A stretch of DNA of 64,000 nt from Streptomyces sp. ERV7. Its GTDB lineage: Bacteria > Actinomycetota > Actinomycetes > Streptomycetales > Streptomycetaceae. The translations under genes were made by a program, and so were the position numbers. The stretch lies in NCBI RefSeq assembly GCF_001653515.1, contig NZ_LYOY01000051.1, positions 950,001 through 1,014,000 of the forward strand, given 5' to 3'. Below, piece by piece: positions 8,397 to 16,510 of the stretch. Every line of letters begins with the position of its first letter. The first letter of the stretch is position 1. The notes under the pieces are model-generated. The model saw only the letters and a list, made by a program, of their open reading frames with translations, made no database searches and was not told the origin of the DNA.

Positions 8397-9289
8397 CCAC
8401 ACCTGTCACCTACATCTGCAGCAGACCCGAGATAGGGGCCATAGGCCGCATCGACGTCCAGTCGTGGGTCCGAAAGCTCATCCTGGACGATAAGGGTGCT
8501 TCGGCCATCTGGCGCGCGTACAACCTCCTGTCCTCGCTCATGCGTTCTGCCGTTGACGAGGACCTCATCGCGGTCACGCCCTGCCGGAGTATTGGTCTGC
8601 CAGAAGAGGCGGTGAAGCCTCCGCAGTGGTTCACGTTGGCGCAAGCGCAGTCCATCCTTGATGAGCTGGCTCAGCCATGGCAGACGATGGCGCTCCTGGC
8701 CTTTTACACCGGCCTGCGGTGGGGCGAGCTCTCCGGCCTGCACGGGCATCGCATCGACTGGCAGCGGGGCCGGCTGTTCGTCGTCGAGGTCAACACGCAG
8801 TCGGGCATCAAGGAATACCCGAAGAGTTCGAAGAGCCGTCGCGAGGTCCCGATCCCCGAGCACGTCCTCGACGCGCTGGCCCGCCACGTGCACGGTCAAG
8901 ATCGAAACGCTGTCGTCTTCACCACGGTCACCAAGGGCCGGTCGGGTCGTCTGCTCGATGACGGCAACTGGCGGAAGCACGCCTGGTGGCCCGCGGTGCA
9001 CCAGGCTCGGTTTGCCGATGCCGACGGCACCATTCAGCCCGTGCCGCACTACCCTCCGCACTCCATGCGTCACACCTGCGCCTCCTGGCTGGTGCAGAAG
9101 GGCGTGTCCCTGTACGAGGTGCAGCACCTCCTCGGCCACGAGAGCTACCAGACGACACAGCGGTACGCGCACCTCGCCCCCGATGCGCACCAGGCAGTCC
9201 TCGGCGCCTGGACTCGGCTGGATTCTCAGCTGATCGTTCCCGATTCGGCAGCCTCGGGCGTAGTACTCGCCGGGTCCGCAGGACGGTGA
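8393..9289 (+). CDS. Tyrosine recombinase (phage-type integrase), N-terminally truncated
   Basis: 298-aa reading from GTG 8393. It contains the end of the core-binding (SAM-like) domain (VQSWVRKLI...IWRAYNLLSSLMRSAV) and a complete catalytic domain: Arg about 109 (TGLRWGEL), Lys in SSKSRREVPI, HSMRH (H about 223, R about 226), GHE (about 249) and Tyr about 258 in TTQRYAHL. The arm-binding domain and the first part of the core-binding domain, roughly 80-100 residues in relatives, are missing, so it is fused to the broken FAD gene without its own start. Site-specific function is unlikely, though strand cleavage chemistry is preserved in sequence. The same frame is open far upstream, antisense to nothing useful. 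Confidence 0.75.
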   Translation: MTTPVTYICSRPEIGAIGRIDVQSWVRKLILDDKGASAIWRAYNLLSSLMRSAVDEDLIAVTPCRSIGLPEEAVKPPQWFTLAQAQSILDELAQPWQTMALLAFYTGLRWGELSGLHGHRIDWQRGRLFVVEVNTQSGIKEYPKSSKSRREVPIPEHVLDALARHVHGQDRNAVVFTTVTKGRSGRLLDDGNWRKHAWWPAVHQARFADADGTIQPVPHYPPHSMRHTCASWLVQKGVSLYEVQHLLGHESYQTTQRYAHLAPDAHQAVLGAWTRLDSQLIVPDSAASGVVLAGSAGR

Positions 9290-9335
9290 CCAAGAGTCAC
9301 CCTGACAACGACGACGTCCTCACCGCCACAGCTCT

Positions 9336-9386
9336 GTTCGGCGCTGGTGCCCGTACCCAACTTGGGTACGGGCACCAGCGCCGAAC
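9336..9386. repeat. Perfect 51-bp palindrome downstream of the integrase fragment
   Basis: Arms 9336-9360 and 9362-9386 are exact reverse complements (25 bp) around a single central C. It lies 46 nt after the integrase stop, with no T-run after it. It could be a terminator, a recombinase or regulator binding site, or an extrudable cruciform. Confidence 0.8.
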
Positions 9387-10318
9387 CCGTTTCCGCTATC
9401 GTCATAGGTGCGGGCCAGCATGTGGACGGGTGACCCCCGAGTGGGGAGGCGGTGACGCACGCCTGACGCTGGCCAGCAACCGTGACGCTCGTTTTACGCG
9501 CGGAGCTCCAAACGGGCCCATCCAGAGGCTCGAATGTGGCTCTGACCTGCGGTTTCTTGAAACGGCCCGGATCTCTACCTCTTCCCGATGACTCACCATG
9601 TGGAGTGTGTGGCGATTCTGGAGCCTGCCGCGAAGGGCTCCTTACGTGCTGTTTCATGGCTGACCACGGGGGCTCGACCTGTTTCCGTTCCTCCAGCGGG
9701 TGAATGCGTGCGGCGACTGCTAAGAACTGCTCGACCTGCCGTTTGGCAGGGGCCGTAGGAATCGCAGGGAGAGGCGTCAGGGAGCTCCTCCGGCTGATGA
9801 CGCCCGTTCTGAAGTCCCATCACCTCGGCCCGGTCGAGTTCACGGACGCGACTGGGCCGATGGCTCTGGGCGCCCATCCGCGAGGGCGTAGCTCTTCGGC
9901 ATCCCGAATGCCGAACGTGTCTCCATCTGACGACGCTGATCGAACTCGGATCCCGTGGCCGTGGTTCACCGGCCTCCCCGGACGTGCTGCCCCTGCTCTG
10001 TACATCAGATGTGCCTTCGCAGCGCCCCGTATGGCGGAGTCTGACATCAGGGGCAGCCGTGAGGAACGAGCACGGGAAGGACCAGGGCTTCTCTCGAGGC
10101 CGCTGGCCGCCCCGCTGTGCAGGCAGCACGCATCCTCGGTAGGTCACGTGGGTCGATGTCTGCCGGAGGCGGGCGGTCGAGGCGGGTCCGGGCAGGCCGC
10201 CTTGCGTAGTCGGCCCGCGATTCCGCCGCGTGATTCAGCCACGATGTTCACGGTTCCGGCCGACGGTCGTGGCGGTGTTCCTCAGCGTGGGGCCATTCCT
10301 TAAGATCACCGGAACCGA
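9387..10318. other. About 0.9 kb without a convincing gene
   Basis: Open frames here (for example 9704-10303 plus, 9593-10147 minus) have compositions and codon use unlike either the island genes or the chromosome, and no motif. I see no tRNA, repeat array or gene remnant I can name. The right end carries the promoter of the next gene: a -10-like TAAGAT at about 10301, just before its structured leader. Confidence 0.4.
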
Positions 10319-10319
10319 A

Positions 10320-10384
10320 TGCGGCCCGACGGGCTTCCGATGAGGACATGCCCCCACCCGCACGAGTCACTCGTGCCCTGGGGG
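10320..10384 (+). promoter_or_regulatory. Structured 5' leader of DUF2075 gene 1, copy shared with gene 2
   Basis: Two stems. The first is GCCCG-A-CGGGC within 10321-10339. The second is 10351-10384: CCCCCA pairs with TGGGGG and GCACGAG with CTCGTGC around a TCA loop, with an internal CCC/CC bulge. The GGGGG of the second stem is the only Shine-Dalgarno-like sequence for the likely GTG 10394 or ATG 10400, so folding would hide it. The same elements occur in the same order at 14765-14849 before gene 2, conserved as DNA but in a different reading frame, so not because of protein coding. Confidence 0.65.
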
Positions 10385-10393
10385 AACCACCTC

Positions 10394-12508
10394 GTGTCCA
10401 TGCTCCTGCTGAAGTTGTCGGCGCAAGACCTGCTCACCCTGAACGCCCGGCGCCGTATGGTCCCGCACCTCGCCGCCCGATGGCGGCACTTCCGGGGGGC
10501 GGACGCTTCGCTGTCGGAGCGGTCCGCATGGGCGGAGAGCCTCGTCAGTCTCGCGAATGACCTCGTCGCCGCAGGGCGTGGAAATGTGGAGATGATCGTT
10601 GAATGCGCCGCGACGATCGACGAGAGCGACCGGCCCGGTGCCCCCCGGCTCATCGATGTCGTCCTGGTGGGCCGGCATCCGGACGGGAGCGGGCCATCCG
10701 TCCAGTTGGTCGAGTTGAAGCGGTGGTCGATGGTGACCCGGGTGGAACGGGCCACCGCGGATCTGGTCCACGTGCCAGGTATGGGGGAGAAGAAGCACCC
10801 GGCTCTTCAACTGCGCGAGTACTACCAGGCGTTCACGAGTGAATGTGGTCCTCTCGGGAGCATCGACTTCGCGTGCGGAGGCTTCGCCTACCTGCACAAT
10901 GCCACGGACGATTCGGTGCGCCCCCTGATGGACGTGGATGCGCCGACGGGGGCCTACGCACGTGTGTACACGGGTGACGGTCGCGGCCAGTTGCTGTCCG
11001 ACCTCCGAAAGAACTTCGCGGATGACGGCGCCGTGTCCGAGGCCGAGAGGTTGTTGCAGCGCATGGGTCTGCGCAACACACCCCTGCTCGACGCAATGAT
11101 CCGGTCCCGCGGCGAGGACACCGTCTTCACCCTGCGACGAGAACAGAAGGAGGTTGCTGATCAAGTCCTGGAAGCCGCTGCCAAGGTGCTGCCGGACCCC
11201 GAGCGTCCTGCCCTCGTCCCGAACGAACAGCGAGTGATCTTCCTGGTTACGGGCGGAGCCGGCACGGGGAAGAGTGCGATCGGCCTTCAGATCAAGGCGG
11301 AGCTGGAGGCGCAGGGACGGACGGTCAAGTACGCCAGCGGCAGCAGGGCCTTCAACGGAGCGCTTCAGGAGCACGTCGGTTATGGAGACCGGGAGTTCAG
11401 AGAATCCTTCACCTACTTCAGCAACTTCGTCACCCCGCCGGACCCACCACTTGACGTGTTGATCTGCGACGAGGCGCACCGCCTTCGTGACCGGTCCACC
11501 AACAGGTTCTGGAAGCCGGAGGATTGGGGTACGGGCCCGCAGGTCGACGAGCTTCTCGCGGCTTCGCGCCTCACTGTCTTCTTCATGGACGAGGGCCAGT
11601 CGGTCCGGCCGAACGAGGTCGGCACCGTAGCTCTCATCGAGGACGCGGCCAGGAGACACGACGCCCGAATCGTCCCGAGCAATCTTCGGCAGCAGTACCG
11701 CTGTGGCGGCAGCGACGCCTACATCCGGTGGGTACGGGCTGTGCTCGGGGTGTCGGGCGAGCCCGTCGAGGAGTGGCGACCGGATGGGCTGATGCACATC
11801 GAGGTGGTGGACACACCGGAGGAGCTCGAACGGATCATCCGCACCGAAGCGCTGGCCGGCGCCTCCGGGCGCATGGTCGCGGGCTACTGCTGGCCCTGGA
11901 CGAAGCCACTCGGTAAGGAGAGGCGGCTGGAGCCCGATGTCCGTATCGGCGACTGGCACCGGCCGTGGAACGCGGACAGCGACAGCTACTGCGAGGGCGG
12001 CCAGGTGCCGCCTGCGAAAACCTGGTCCGTAGACGCGAATGGTCTCGGGCAGATCGGCTGCGTGTACACGGCGCAGGGTCTCGAGTGGGACTGGTGCGGC
12101 GTGATCATGGGCGAGGACATGGTGCGTCGGGGTGATGAATGGATTTTTCGCCGGGGTAAGGAACGCAAGGAGGAGGGCTCGAACATCAAGAGGGTCGACA
12201 GGCCCGGCTCCTTCGACCCGAAGGTGCGACCGGGCAGCGTCGACGACGATGAATTCGCCCGGCTCATCCGCCACGCCTACCACGTGCTGATGACCCGGGC
12301 CAGCCGCGCGACGGTGCTGTACTCCACGGATCCCGAAACGCGGGCGTACCTCAAGGAACTCGTCGGAGAGGTCGAACTCCACGATTTGCGGCCTACCTGG
12401 GCGAACCTGCCCCCGGAGGCCCGGACGCCACATCTGCCCCGCCCTCGCAGGGGAGCGGGAGGCCGAGGGAGGCGGAAGACGAAGGAGCCCGGTCTGCGGC
12501 TGTTCTGA
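10394..12508 (+). CDS. PD-(D/E)XK nuclease-DUF2075 helicase-like ATPase, gene 1
   Basis: About 704 aa from GTG 10394; the frame is open from ATG 10319, but similarity to the second copy begins only after the leader hairpin. The N-terminal domain has a PD-(D/E)XK-type core: IDVVLVGRHP...VQLVELKRW, giving Asp and Glu-x-Lys. The central DUF2075 (Schlafen-group-3-like DNA/RNA helicase) domain has Walker A VTGGAGTGKSAIGL, Walker B LDVLICDEAHRL, and late SF1-like motifs YTAQGLEWDWCG and HAYHVLMTRAS. It probably acts on nucleic acid in the cytoplasm. Such fusions turn up in accessory regions, but I know of no assigned function. It is convergent with a divergent paralogue at 12886-14757 and ends in a hairpin. 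Confidence 0.85.
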   Translation: MSMLLLKLSAQDLLTLNARRRMVPHLAARWRHFRGADASLSERSAWAESLVSLANDLVAAGRGNVEMIVECAATIDESDRPGAPRLIDVVLVGRHPDGSGPSVQLVELKRWSMVTRVERATADLVHVPGMGEKKHPALQLREYYQAFTSECGPLGSIDFACGGFAYLHNATDDSVRPLMDVDAPTGAYARVYTGDGRGQLLSDLRKNFADDGAVSEAERLLQRMGLRNTPLLDAMIRSRGEDTVFTLRREQKEVADQVLEAAAKVLPDPERPALVPNEQRVIFLVTGGAGTGKSAIGLQIKAELEAQGRTVKYASGSRAFNGALQEHVGYGDREFRESFTYFSNFVTPPDPPLDVLICDEAHRLRDRSTNRFWKPEDWGTGPQVDELLAASRLTVFFMDEGQSVRPNEVGTVALIEDAARRHDARIVPSNLRQQYRCGGSDAYIRWVRAVLGVSGEPVEEWRPDGLMHIEVVDTPEELERIIRTEALAGASGRMVAGYCWPWTKPLGKERRLEPDVRIGDWHRPWNADSDSYCEGGQVPPAKTWSVDANGLGQIGCVYTAQGLEWDWCGVIMGEDMVRRGDEWIFRRGKERKEEGSNIKRVDRPGSFDPKVRPGSVDDDEFARLIRHAYHVLMTRASRATVLYSTDPETRAYLKELVGEVELHDLRPTWANLPPEARTPHLPRPRRGAGGRGRRKTKEPGLRLF

Positions 12509-12528
12509 CGGAGGACGTCGGGGAGTGG

Positions 12529-12557
12529 AGGTGGCGGGCTCACCGGCCCCGCCACCT
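12529..12557. terminator. Hairpin between gene 1 and the small convergent ORF
   Basis: Arms AGGTGGCGGG (12529-12538) and CCCGCCACCT (12548-12557) are perfectly complementary around a 9-nt loop. It sits 20 nt after the gene 1 stop and 8 nt beyond the end of the convergent small ORF, so it may serve both. Confidence 0.6.
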
Positions 12558-12564
12558 GCCTGCT

Positions 12565-12693
12565 TCAGAAGAGCAGGCGTGCCATCGTCGCCAGTGCCGC
12601 CACCAGAAGATTGGAGACGACTCCCGCAGCGATGTCGATCAGGATCTCGCGGATCCGCTCACGACGCGCAGACTTGTACTCGACCGAGACCAT
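12565..12693 (-). CDS. 42-aa predicted single-pass membrane protein
   Basis: Short ORF from ATG 12693 with a GGAG ribosome-binding site at a good distance. The N-terminus is charged (MVSVEYKSARRERIREI) and the rest is one hydrophobic stretch (AAGVVSNLLVAALATMARLL), i.e. a cytoplasmic basic tail and one membrane helix ending almost at the C-terminus. It lies between the two convergent DUF2075 genes, on the strand of gene 2 and downstream of it. I recognise no family; small proteins of this form can be toxins, holin-like or regulatory membrane peptides. It may also be non-coding. Confidence 0.45.
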   Translation of the reverse strand: MVSVEYKSARRERIREILIDIAAGVVSNLLVAALATMARLLF

Positions 12694-12885
12694 GGCCACT
12701 CCAGAGCAGTGAGAAACGGAATGGCAGGGGGACGCCCTACCGGGCATCCACGCTCACGTCAGGTGTCGCCACATGACGGGCACAACCATCCATCCTTCAC
12801 CGCCCGTTGGGGCAGGCGCATGAACTACTGCCTCGTACCCTCCGGGAAGGTGCGCAGCACGCCTCATGCTAACCCGTGGGCAGAA

Positions 12886-14757
12886 TCAGTGTGTTGCGGG
12901 GACGAGCGAGCGGAGCTTCTCGCGGGTCTCGGGATCCGTCGAGTAGACGATCGTGCCGATCATGCCCCGGGTCAGCAGCACCTTGTAGGTGTTACGGACC
13001 AGGCGGTCGACGTCGTCGTCCGGGGTCGCTTTGGTGAAGGACGGATCCTTGGACGCCGTACGGTCCACGATCCAGCGATCGGTCCGCCAGACGAGGTCAG
13101 GGCCAAGGATGACGCCCGACCAGTCGTACTCGAAACCCTGCGCGGTGTAGACACACCCAACCTGGCCGAAGCCCGCAGGATCGGTGGCCCACAGTGGGGC
13201 AGGAGGTGCGCCGAAGCGGGAGCGGTCCCCGTACAGGTTCCACGGCCGTGCCCATTCGCCGATGATGACGTCCGTCGGCAGGGCGTTCATGTCCGGCGTG
13301 ATCTTCGTCGTCCACTTCCAGCAGTAGCCTGCGGACATGCGAGCCCCGTAGCCCTGGGCGTGCTGTGCGACCAGAAAGTCCTCGAGCTCCTGAGGGCTGT
13401 CCGCAGTCAGCAACTCCACCTTGCCGTCAGGCTCCCAGACGGCAGGACCGTCGCCTTCCAGCCCGAGCAAGCCCGTCACCCAGCGCAGGTACGCGTCGCT
13501 GCCACCGCACCGGAACTGGCTGTCCAGCTCCACCACCGTGCACTCCAGCCCCTGCCCGGCTGCGGCATCCCGGATCTCCTGCACCGTGCCCATCTCACCC
13601 GGGCGCACCACCTGGTGCTGGTCCAGCAGGAACACGGGAACCCGGGCGGCGTCCATCAGCTCCGCCACCTGCGGACGGCCCGTGCGAAGGTCGGCCTTGG
13701 TATACCGGTTGGCGGAGGTCTTGCGCAGCCGGTGCGCCTCGTCACAGACGAGCACGTCCAGATCGTTGGGCTCGGCATCCATGAAGCTGTTGAAATAACG
13801 GAAGAGCCGCTGGACCTCGGGCTTGCGGGCGCCCGCGACCTTGCGCATGGTCTTGGTGAACGACTGCGATCCGGTGGCGTGCAGTGCGGGCACTCCGCGC
13901 CGGTACAACTCTCCCAACAGGGACAGGGCGATCACGCTCTTGCCGGAACCAGGCCCGCCGGCCACCACGATCACCTGCTTGTGGTCGGACCGCCGAGCCT
14001 TCCTGACTGCGGACATCACCGTCTCGTAGGCGAGTCGTTGCTCGTCAAGCAGCACGAACTGCTCCCGGTGGCGGACCTCTTCGGCAGCGGCGGCCATCAG
14101 CTGCTTCGACGGCCGAACCTTCCCCTGGAGCAGGGCGTCGGCCGGGTCGACACCGGGCTTCGGGGCCAGCCTCGAACGCAGGTAGGCCAGGAATGCGCCG
14201 CGCTGCTCACCGGTGAACATACGGCCCCGATCATCCTCCGGAACCGCGCGTAGCCCTGCGACGCCGAACTCGGTGGCATTGTGCAGGTACGCCACCCCGG
14301 TGACCGACTCGGGGACCCGCTCCAGTGCCCCGTTGAAGGACACCAGGTAGTCGCAGTAGCCCCGCACCTGCTCGATCGGGTTGAGAACCGGCACGGGGTA
14401 CGCGTCGATGCGGCATCTCAGCGGATCGTCTTCTTCGGGGAAGGCGTTGCTCCACTGCTTGAGTTCCACGACCACGTACGACGGCTCCCCCGTGGCGGGG
14501 TGGACGCCGGCGAGTATCACGTCCGCGCGCTTGCTGGTCAGCGGCAGTCCGTACTCCAGCAGCATCTCGACTTCGCCGAGCCCGGCTTCGACCAGTGCGT
14601 TGGTGAGCGCCGGGATGCTGCGTTCCCAGGAGCGCACCTCCGACGGCTGGGGCCGGTGGCGGTGCTTGTGCAGGAAGTTCTCGGTCAGGAGCGCTGCCAG
14701 CCGTCCTTCGACACGGGTGCGGTTGGCCAGCGATGCCGCAGACTCACGGAACAGCAA
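12886..14757 (-). CDS. PD-(D/E)XK nuclease-DUF2075 helicase-like ATPase, gene 2
   Basis: About 623 aa from TTG 14757, 7 nt after a GGGGG; a GTG at 14820 is also in frame, but its codons run through the conserved leader. The architecture is that of gene 1: nuclease-like core RADVILAGVHP...YVVVELKQW, Walker A VVAGGPGSGKSVIAL, Walker B LDVLVCDEAHRL, then YTAQGFEYDWSGVILG and NTYKVLLTRGM. The paralogues are clearly related over their whole length but diverged, so this is not a recent duplication. The nuclease and ATPase residues are intact in both. The gene points towards gene 1 and is divergent from the Shedu gene. Likely a nucleic-acid-targeting defence or conflict protein; that role is inference. 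Confidence 0.84.
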   Translation of the reverse strand: MLFRESAASLANRTRVEGRLAALLTENFLHKHRHRPQPSEVRSWERSIPALTNALVEAGLGEVEMLLEYGLPLTSKRADVILAGVHPATGEPSYVVVELKQWSNAFPEEDDPLRCRIDAYPVPVLNPIEQVRGYCDYLVSFNGALERVPESVTGVAYLHNATEFGVAGLRAVPEDDRGRMFTGEQRGAFLAYLRSRLAPKPGVDPADALLQGKVRPSKQLMAAAAEEVRHREQFVLLDEQRLAYETVMSAVRKARRSDHKQVIVVAGGPGSGKSVIALSLLGELYRRGVPALHATGSQSFTKTMRKVAGARKPEVQRLFRYFNSFMDAEPNDLDVLVCDEAHRLRKTSANRYTKADLRTGRPQVAELMDAARVPVFLLDQHQVVRPGEMGTVQEIRDAAAGQGLECTVVELDSQFRCGGSDAYLRWVTGLLGLEGDGPAVWEPDGKVELLTADSPQELEDFLVAQHAQGYGARMSAGYCWKWTTKITPDMNALPTDVIIGEWARPWNLYGDRSRFGAPPAPLWATDPAGFGQVGCVYTAQGFEYDWSGVILGPDLVWRTDRWIVDRTASKDPSFTKATPDDDVDRLVRNTYKVLLTRGMIGTIVYSTDPETREKLRSLVPATH

Positions 14758-14764
14758 GAAAGTG

Positions 14765-14849
14765 CCCCCAGGCAGCACGAAGTCGCTCGTGCGGGTGGGG
14801 GCATGTCCTTCGACATCCACAGATGTGGAGCGGAAGCCCGGCGGGCCGC
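14765..14849 (-). promoter_or_regulatory. Structured 5' leader of DUF2075 gene 2
   Basis: Reading on the minus strand: stem GCCCG-C-CGGGC within 14849-14831, an inserted small stem TCCACA/TGTGGA, the shared word GGACATG, then the main stem 14801-14765 (CCCCCA/TGGGGG and GCACGAG/TTCGTGC, the last pair G-U). Compared with gene 1 the closing pair changes from G-C to G-U and the first-stem loop base from A to C, so pairing is preserved. A -10-like TAGAAT lies upstream at about 14867-14872. The hairpin again contains the Shine-Dalgarno G-run. Confidence 0.62.
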
Positions 14850-15265
14850 TGAGATGGTGCCCGCCATTCTAGAACAGAAAGTGGATCACGAGCCTGGAGA
14901 GTTGGAGCTGTGCGCAGCCCTTCGGGTTGCCGCGCCGGGCAGGGGCGGCTTGTCCGGCCATCAGGTCCGACGACGGCGCAGGCTGTGGTCGATCGCGACG
15001 GGCTCTTCTACCGAGGAGAGGCAACGGATGCCGGAGGTGCGCTGACGGTCCCGCAGGCGACGTGCCGCCTGGGTGCTGCAGGTGCTGGATTGGCGTCGGG
15101 ACAGCGCCCACGTGGGGCGTGTTCTGAGGGGCGCCAGGTGTGGTGGCGTTGCTGGTCGAGTCGGCCCTGATGTGTTGGGCCACGTGGCTCAGAACCGTTC
15201 GGCGTCTGACGGGAGTCGACGCGCTTCGTGCCCATGCAGGCGTCGTGCACATGCACCGGCCGCGA
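14850..15265. other. Divergent intergenic region between gene 2 and the Shedu gene
   Basis: About 415 nt with no supported gene. It should hold the promoters of the two divergent transcription units; apart from the -10-like TAGAAT for gene 2 I see no repeat or operator I can defend. Confidence 0.4.
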
Positions 15266-15288
15266 TTGTCAGTCCCCCTTCCTACAGT
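15266..15288 (+). promoter_or_regulatory. PafBC/RecA-NDp-type promoter of the Shedu gene
   Basis: TTGTCAGTC at 15266-15274, 8 nt, TACAGT at 15283-15288. This differs from the DNA-damage consensus TTGTCRGTG-N8-TAnnnT at one position. The ATG begins 7 nt after the -10, so the transcript would be leaderless. There is no ribosome-binding site before the ATG, which agrees. Confidence 0.6.
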
Positions 15289-15295
15289 GACCCAC

Positions 15296-16510
15296 ATGAC
15301 GACATTCCGAGCCGGGTTCACGCTCTGGAACATGGTCAAGGCCGCGCGGGAGCTCACCGAACAGGCGAGCGTCCTGGAGCGCATCGACGCGGTACTGCGC
15401 GTCATGGGCGGCTTCGGCGGGACGTACGGCAAAGGCAGACCGCTGGTGAATGCCCTGGAGGATGTAGCCCAAGACGCTCTACTTCACGAGGACTTCGAGC
15501 TTGCGCAGCGATTCCAGCGCTTCGCCGCCTATGCCGGGGGTGAGCTGTTCCTCGACATCTTGGAGATGTACTACGACGAGAGGGCACGGCGGCGCAGCGA
15601 GGAACACATGCGGAGGATGACCGCCATGGGTGCGGACCGCGCGGTGGCCGCCCTGGACGTCATGTGCCGCGACAGACCCGACGCCACCGCCGCCGATGCC
15701 CGCGACCTCTTCCTTGGCATCGCTCTGTCCGTCGGCCACCTGGGCCTCGGGACCGGCGACGGCGGCATTCAGCTTTCCAGCAAAGAGATGAAGTGGCTCC
15801 AGAAGTACGGCCACATGGAGTTACTCCTGCGAAATCTTCCGAGACCGGCATCGGTCGAGGCGGCGTCGCGGATGATGAGTGACGCGCTGGAGGAGGCCGA
15901 CGCGGGAATGCTGGCCCAACTGCTCGAATTGAAGGCCAGGCGAGTCGGTTTGGAGGCCCTGCGTACCGCAGTGGAGGACTCGGCCAGTTCCGAAAGCACG
16001 CTCCACGCCTGCCTGAAGAACCAGGAGTGGATCTTCGGCGGGGCCTACGTGGCCGAACTGGCGCGGCGGCAGTACACCCCCGACGCGATTCTCGACATCC
16101 CGCTGCTCCGTGGTGACGGCTCCTTGCATGTGGTGGAACTCAAGCGTGCCAACGTCGAGCACCTGGTCATTCGGCCCAGCGGCCACCTCATGCTCGGCGC
16201 CCCGGTGCATCACGCCGTGTCCCAGGCGCAGAACTACCTCCGGACCCTGGACGAGAACCGCCCGACCATCCTCGCGGACTACGGCGTAGACACCCGCAGA
16301 GCGTCGGCTACCGTCGTGATCGGGCACCCGAAGTACGTAGGCGCGAGCATCACACCCCAGGAGCTCGCGGAGACGCTACGCACCTACAACACGCATTCGA
16401 CACGCATAGAAGTGATCACGTACGGGACCCTGCTGGAGTCGGCGGCGCGGATGCTGGCCCTCTCCTCCGCACTACAGGACACCGACTCTGCAGAGGAGCC
16501 TGCGGCATGA
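15296..16510 (+). CDS. sduA: Shedu anti-phage protein SduA (DUF4263 nuclease domain)
   Basis: 404-aa protein. Residues 1-225 are helical with no family I recognise, possibly the sensing or oligomerisation part. The C-terminal domain matches Shedu/DUF4263: ESTLHACLKNQEWIFGGAY (from about 233), the nuclease core ILDIPLLRGDG...LHVVELKRA (Asp about 267, Glu-x-Lys about 280), then HHAVSQAQNYL, a VVIGHPK strand and the terminal IEVITYGTLLESA. Shedu is known as a single-gene PD-(D/E)XK-type nuclease system that protects against phage. ATG 15296 fits a leaderless promoter; further in-frame starts exist upstream. The stop overlaps the ATG of the next ORF (ATGA), an unusual addition for Shedu. Confidence 0.85.
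   Translation: MTTFRAGFTLWNMVKAARELTEQASVLERIDAVLRVMGGFGGTYGKGRPLVNALEDVAQDALLHEDFELAQRFQRFAAYAGGELFLDILEMYYDERARRRSEEHMRRMTAMGADRAVAALDVMCRDRPDATAADARDLFLGIALSVGHLGLGTGDGGIQLSSKEMKWLQKYGHMELLLRNLPRPASVEAASRMMSDALEEADAGMLAQLLELKARRVGLEALRTAVEDSASSESTLHACLKNQEWIFGGAYVAELARRQYTPDAILDIPLLRGDGSLHVVELKRANVEHLVIRPSGHLMLGAPVHHAVSQAQNYLRTLDENRPTILADYGVDTRRASATVVIGHPKYVGASITPQELAETLRTYNTHSTRIEVITYGTLLESAARMLALSSALQDTDSAEEPAA

Noticed and set aside
9704..10303. 199-aa open frame in the island
   Set aside because: No ribosome-binding site, no motif, atypical composition.
14869..15432. 187-aa minus-strand open frame before the Shedu gene
   Set aside because: Overlaps the Shedu start and promoter and looks random.
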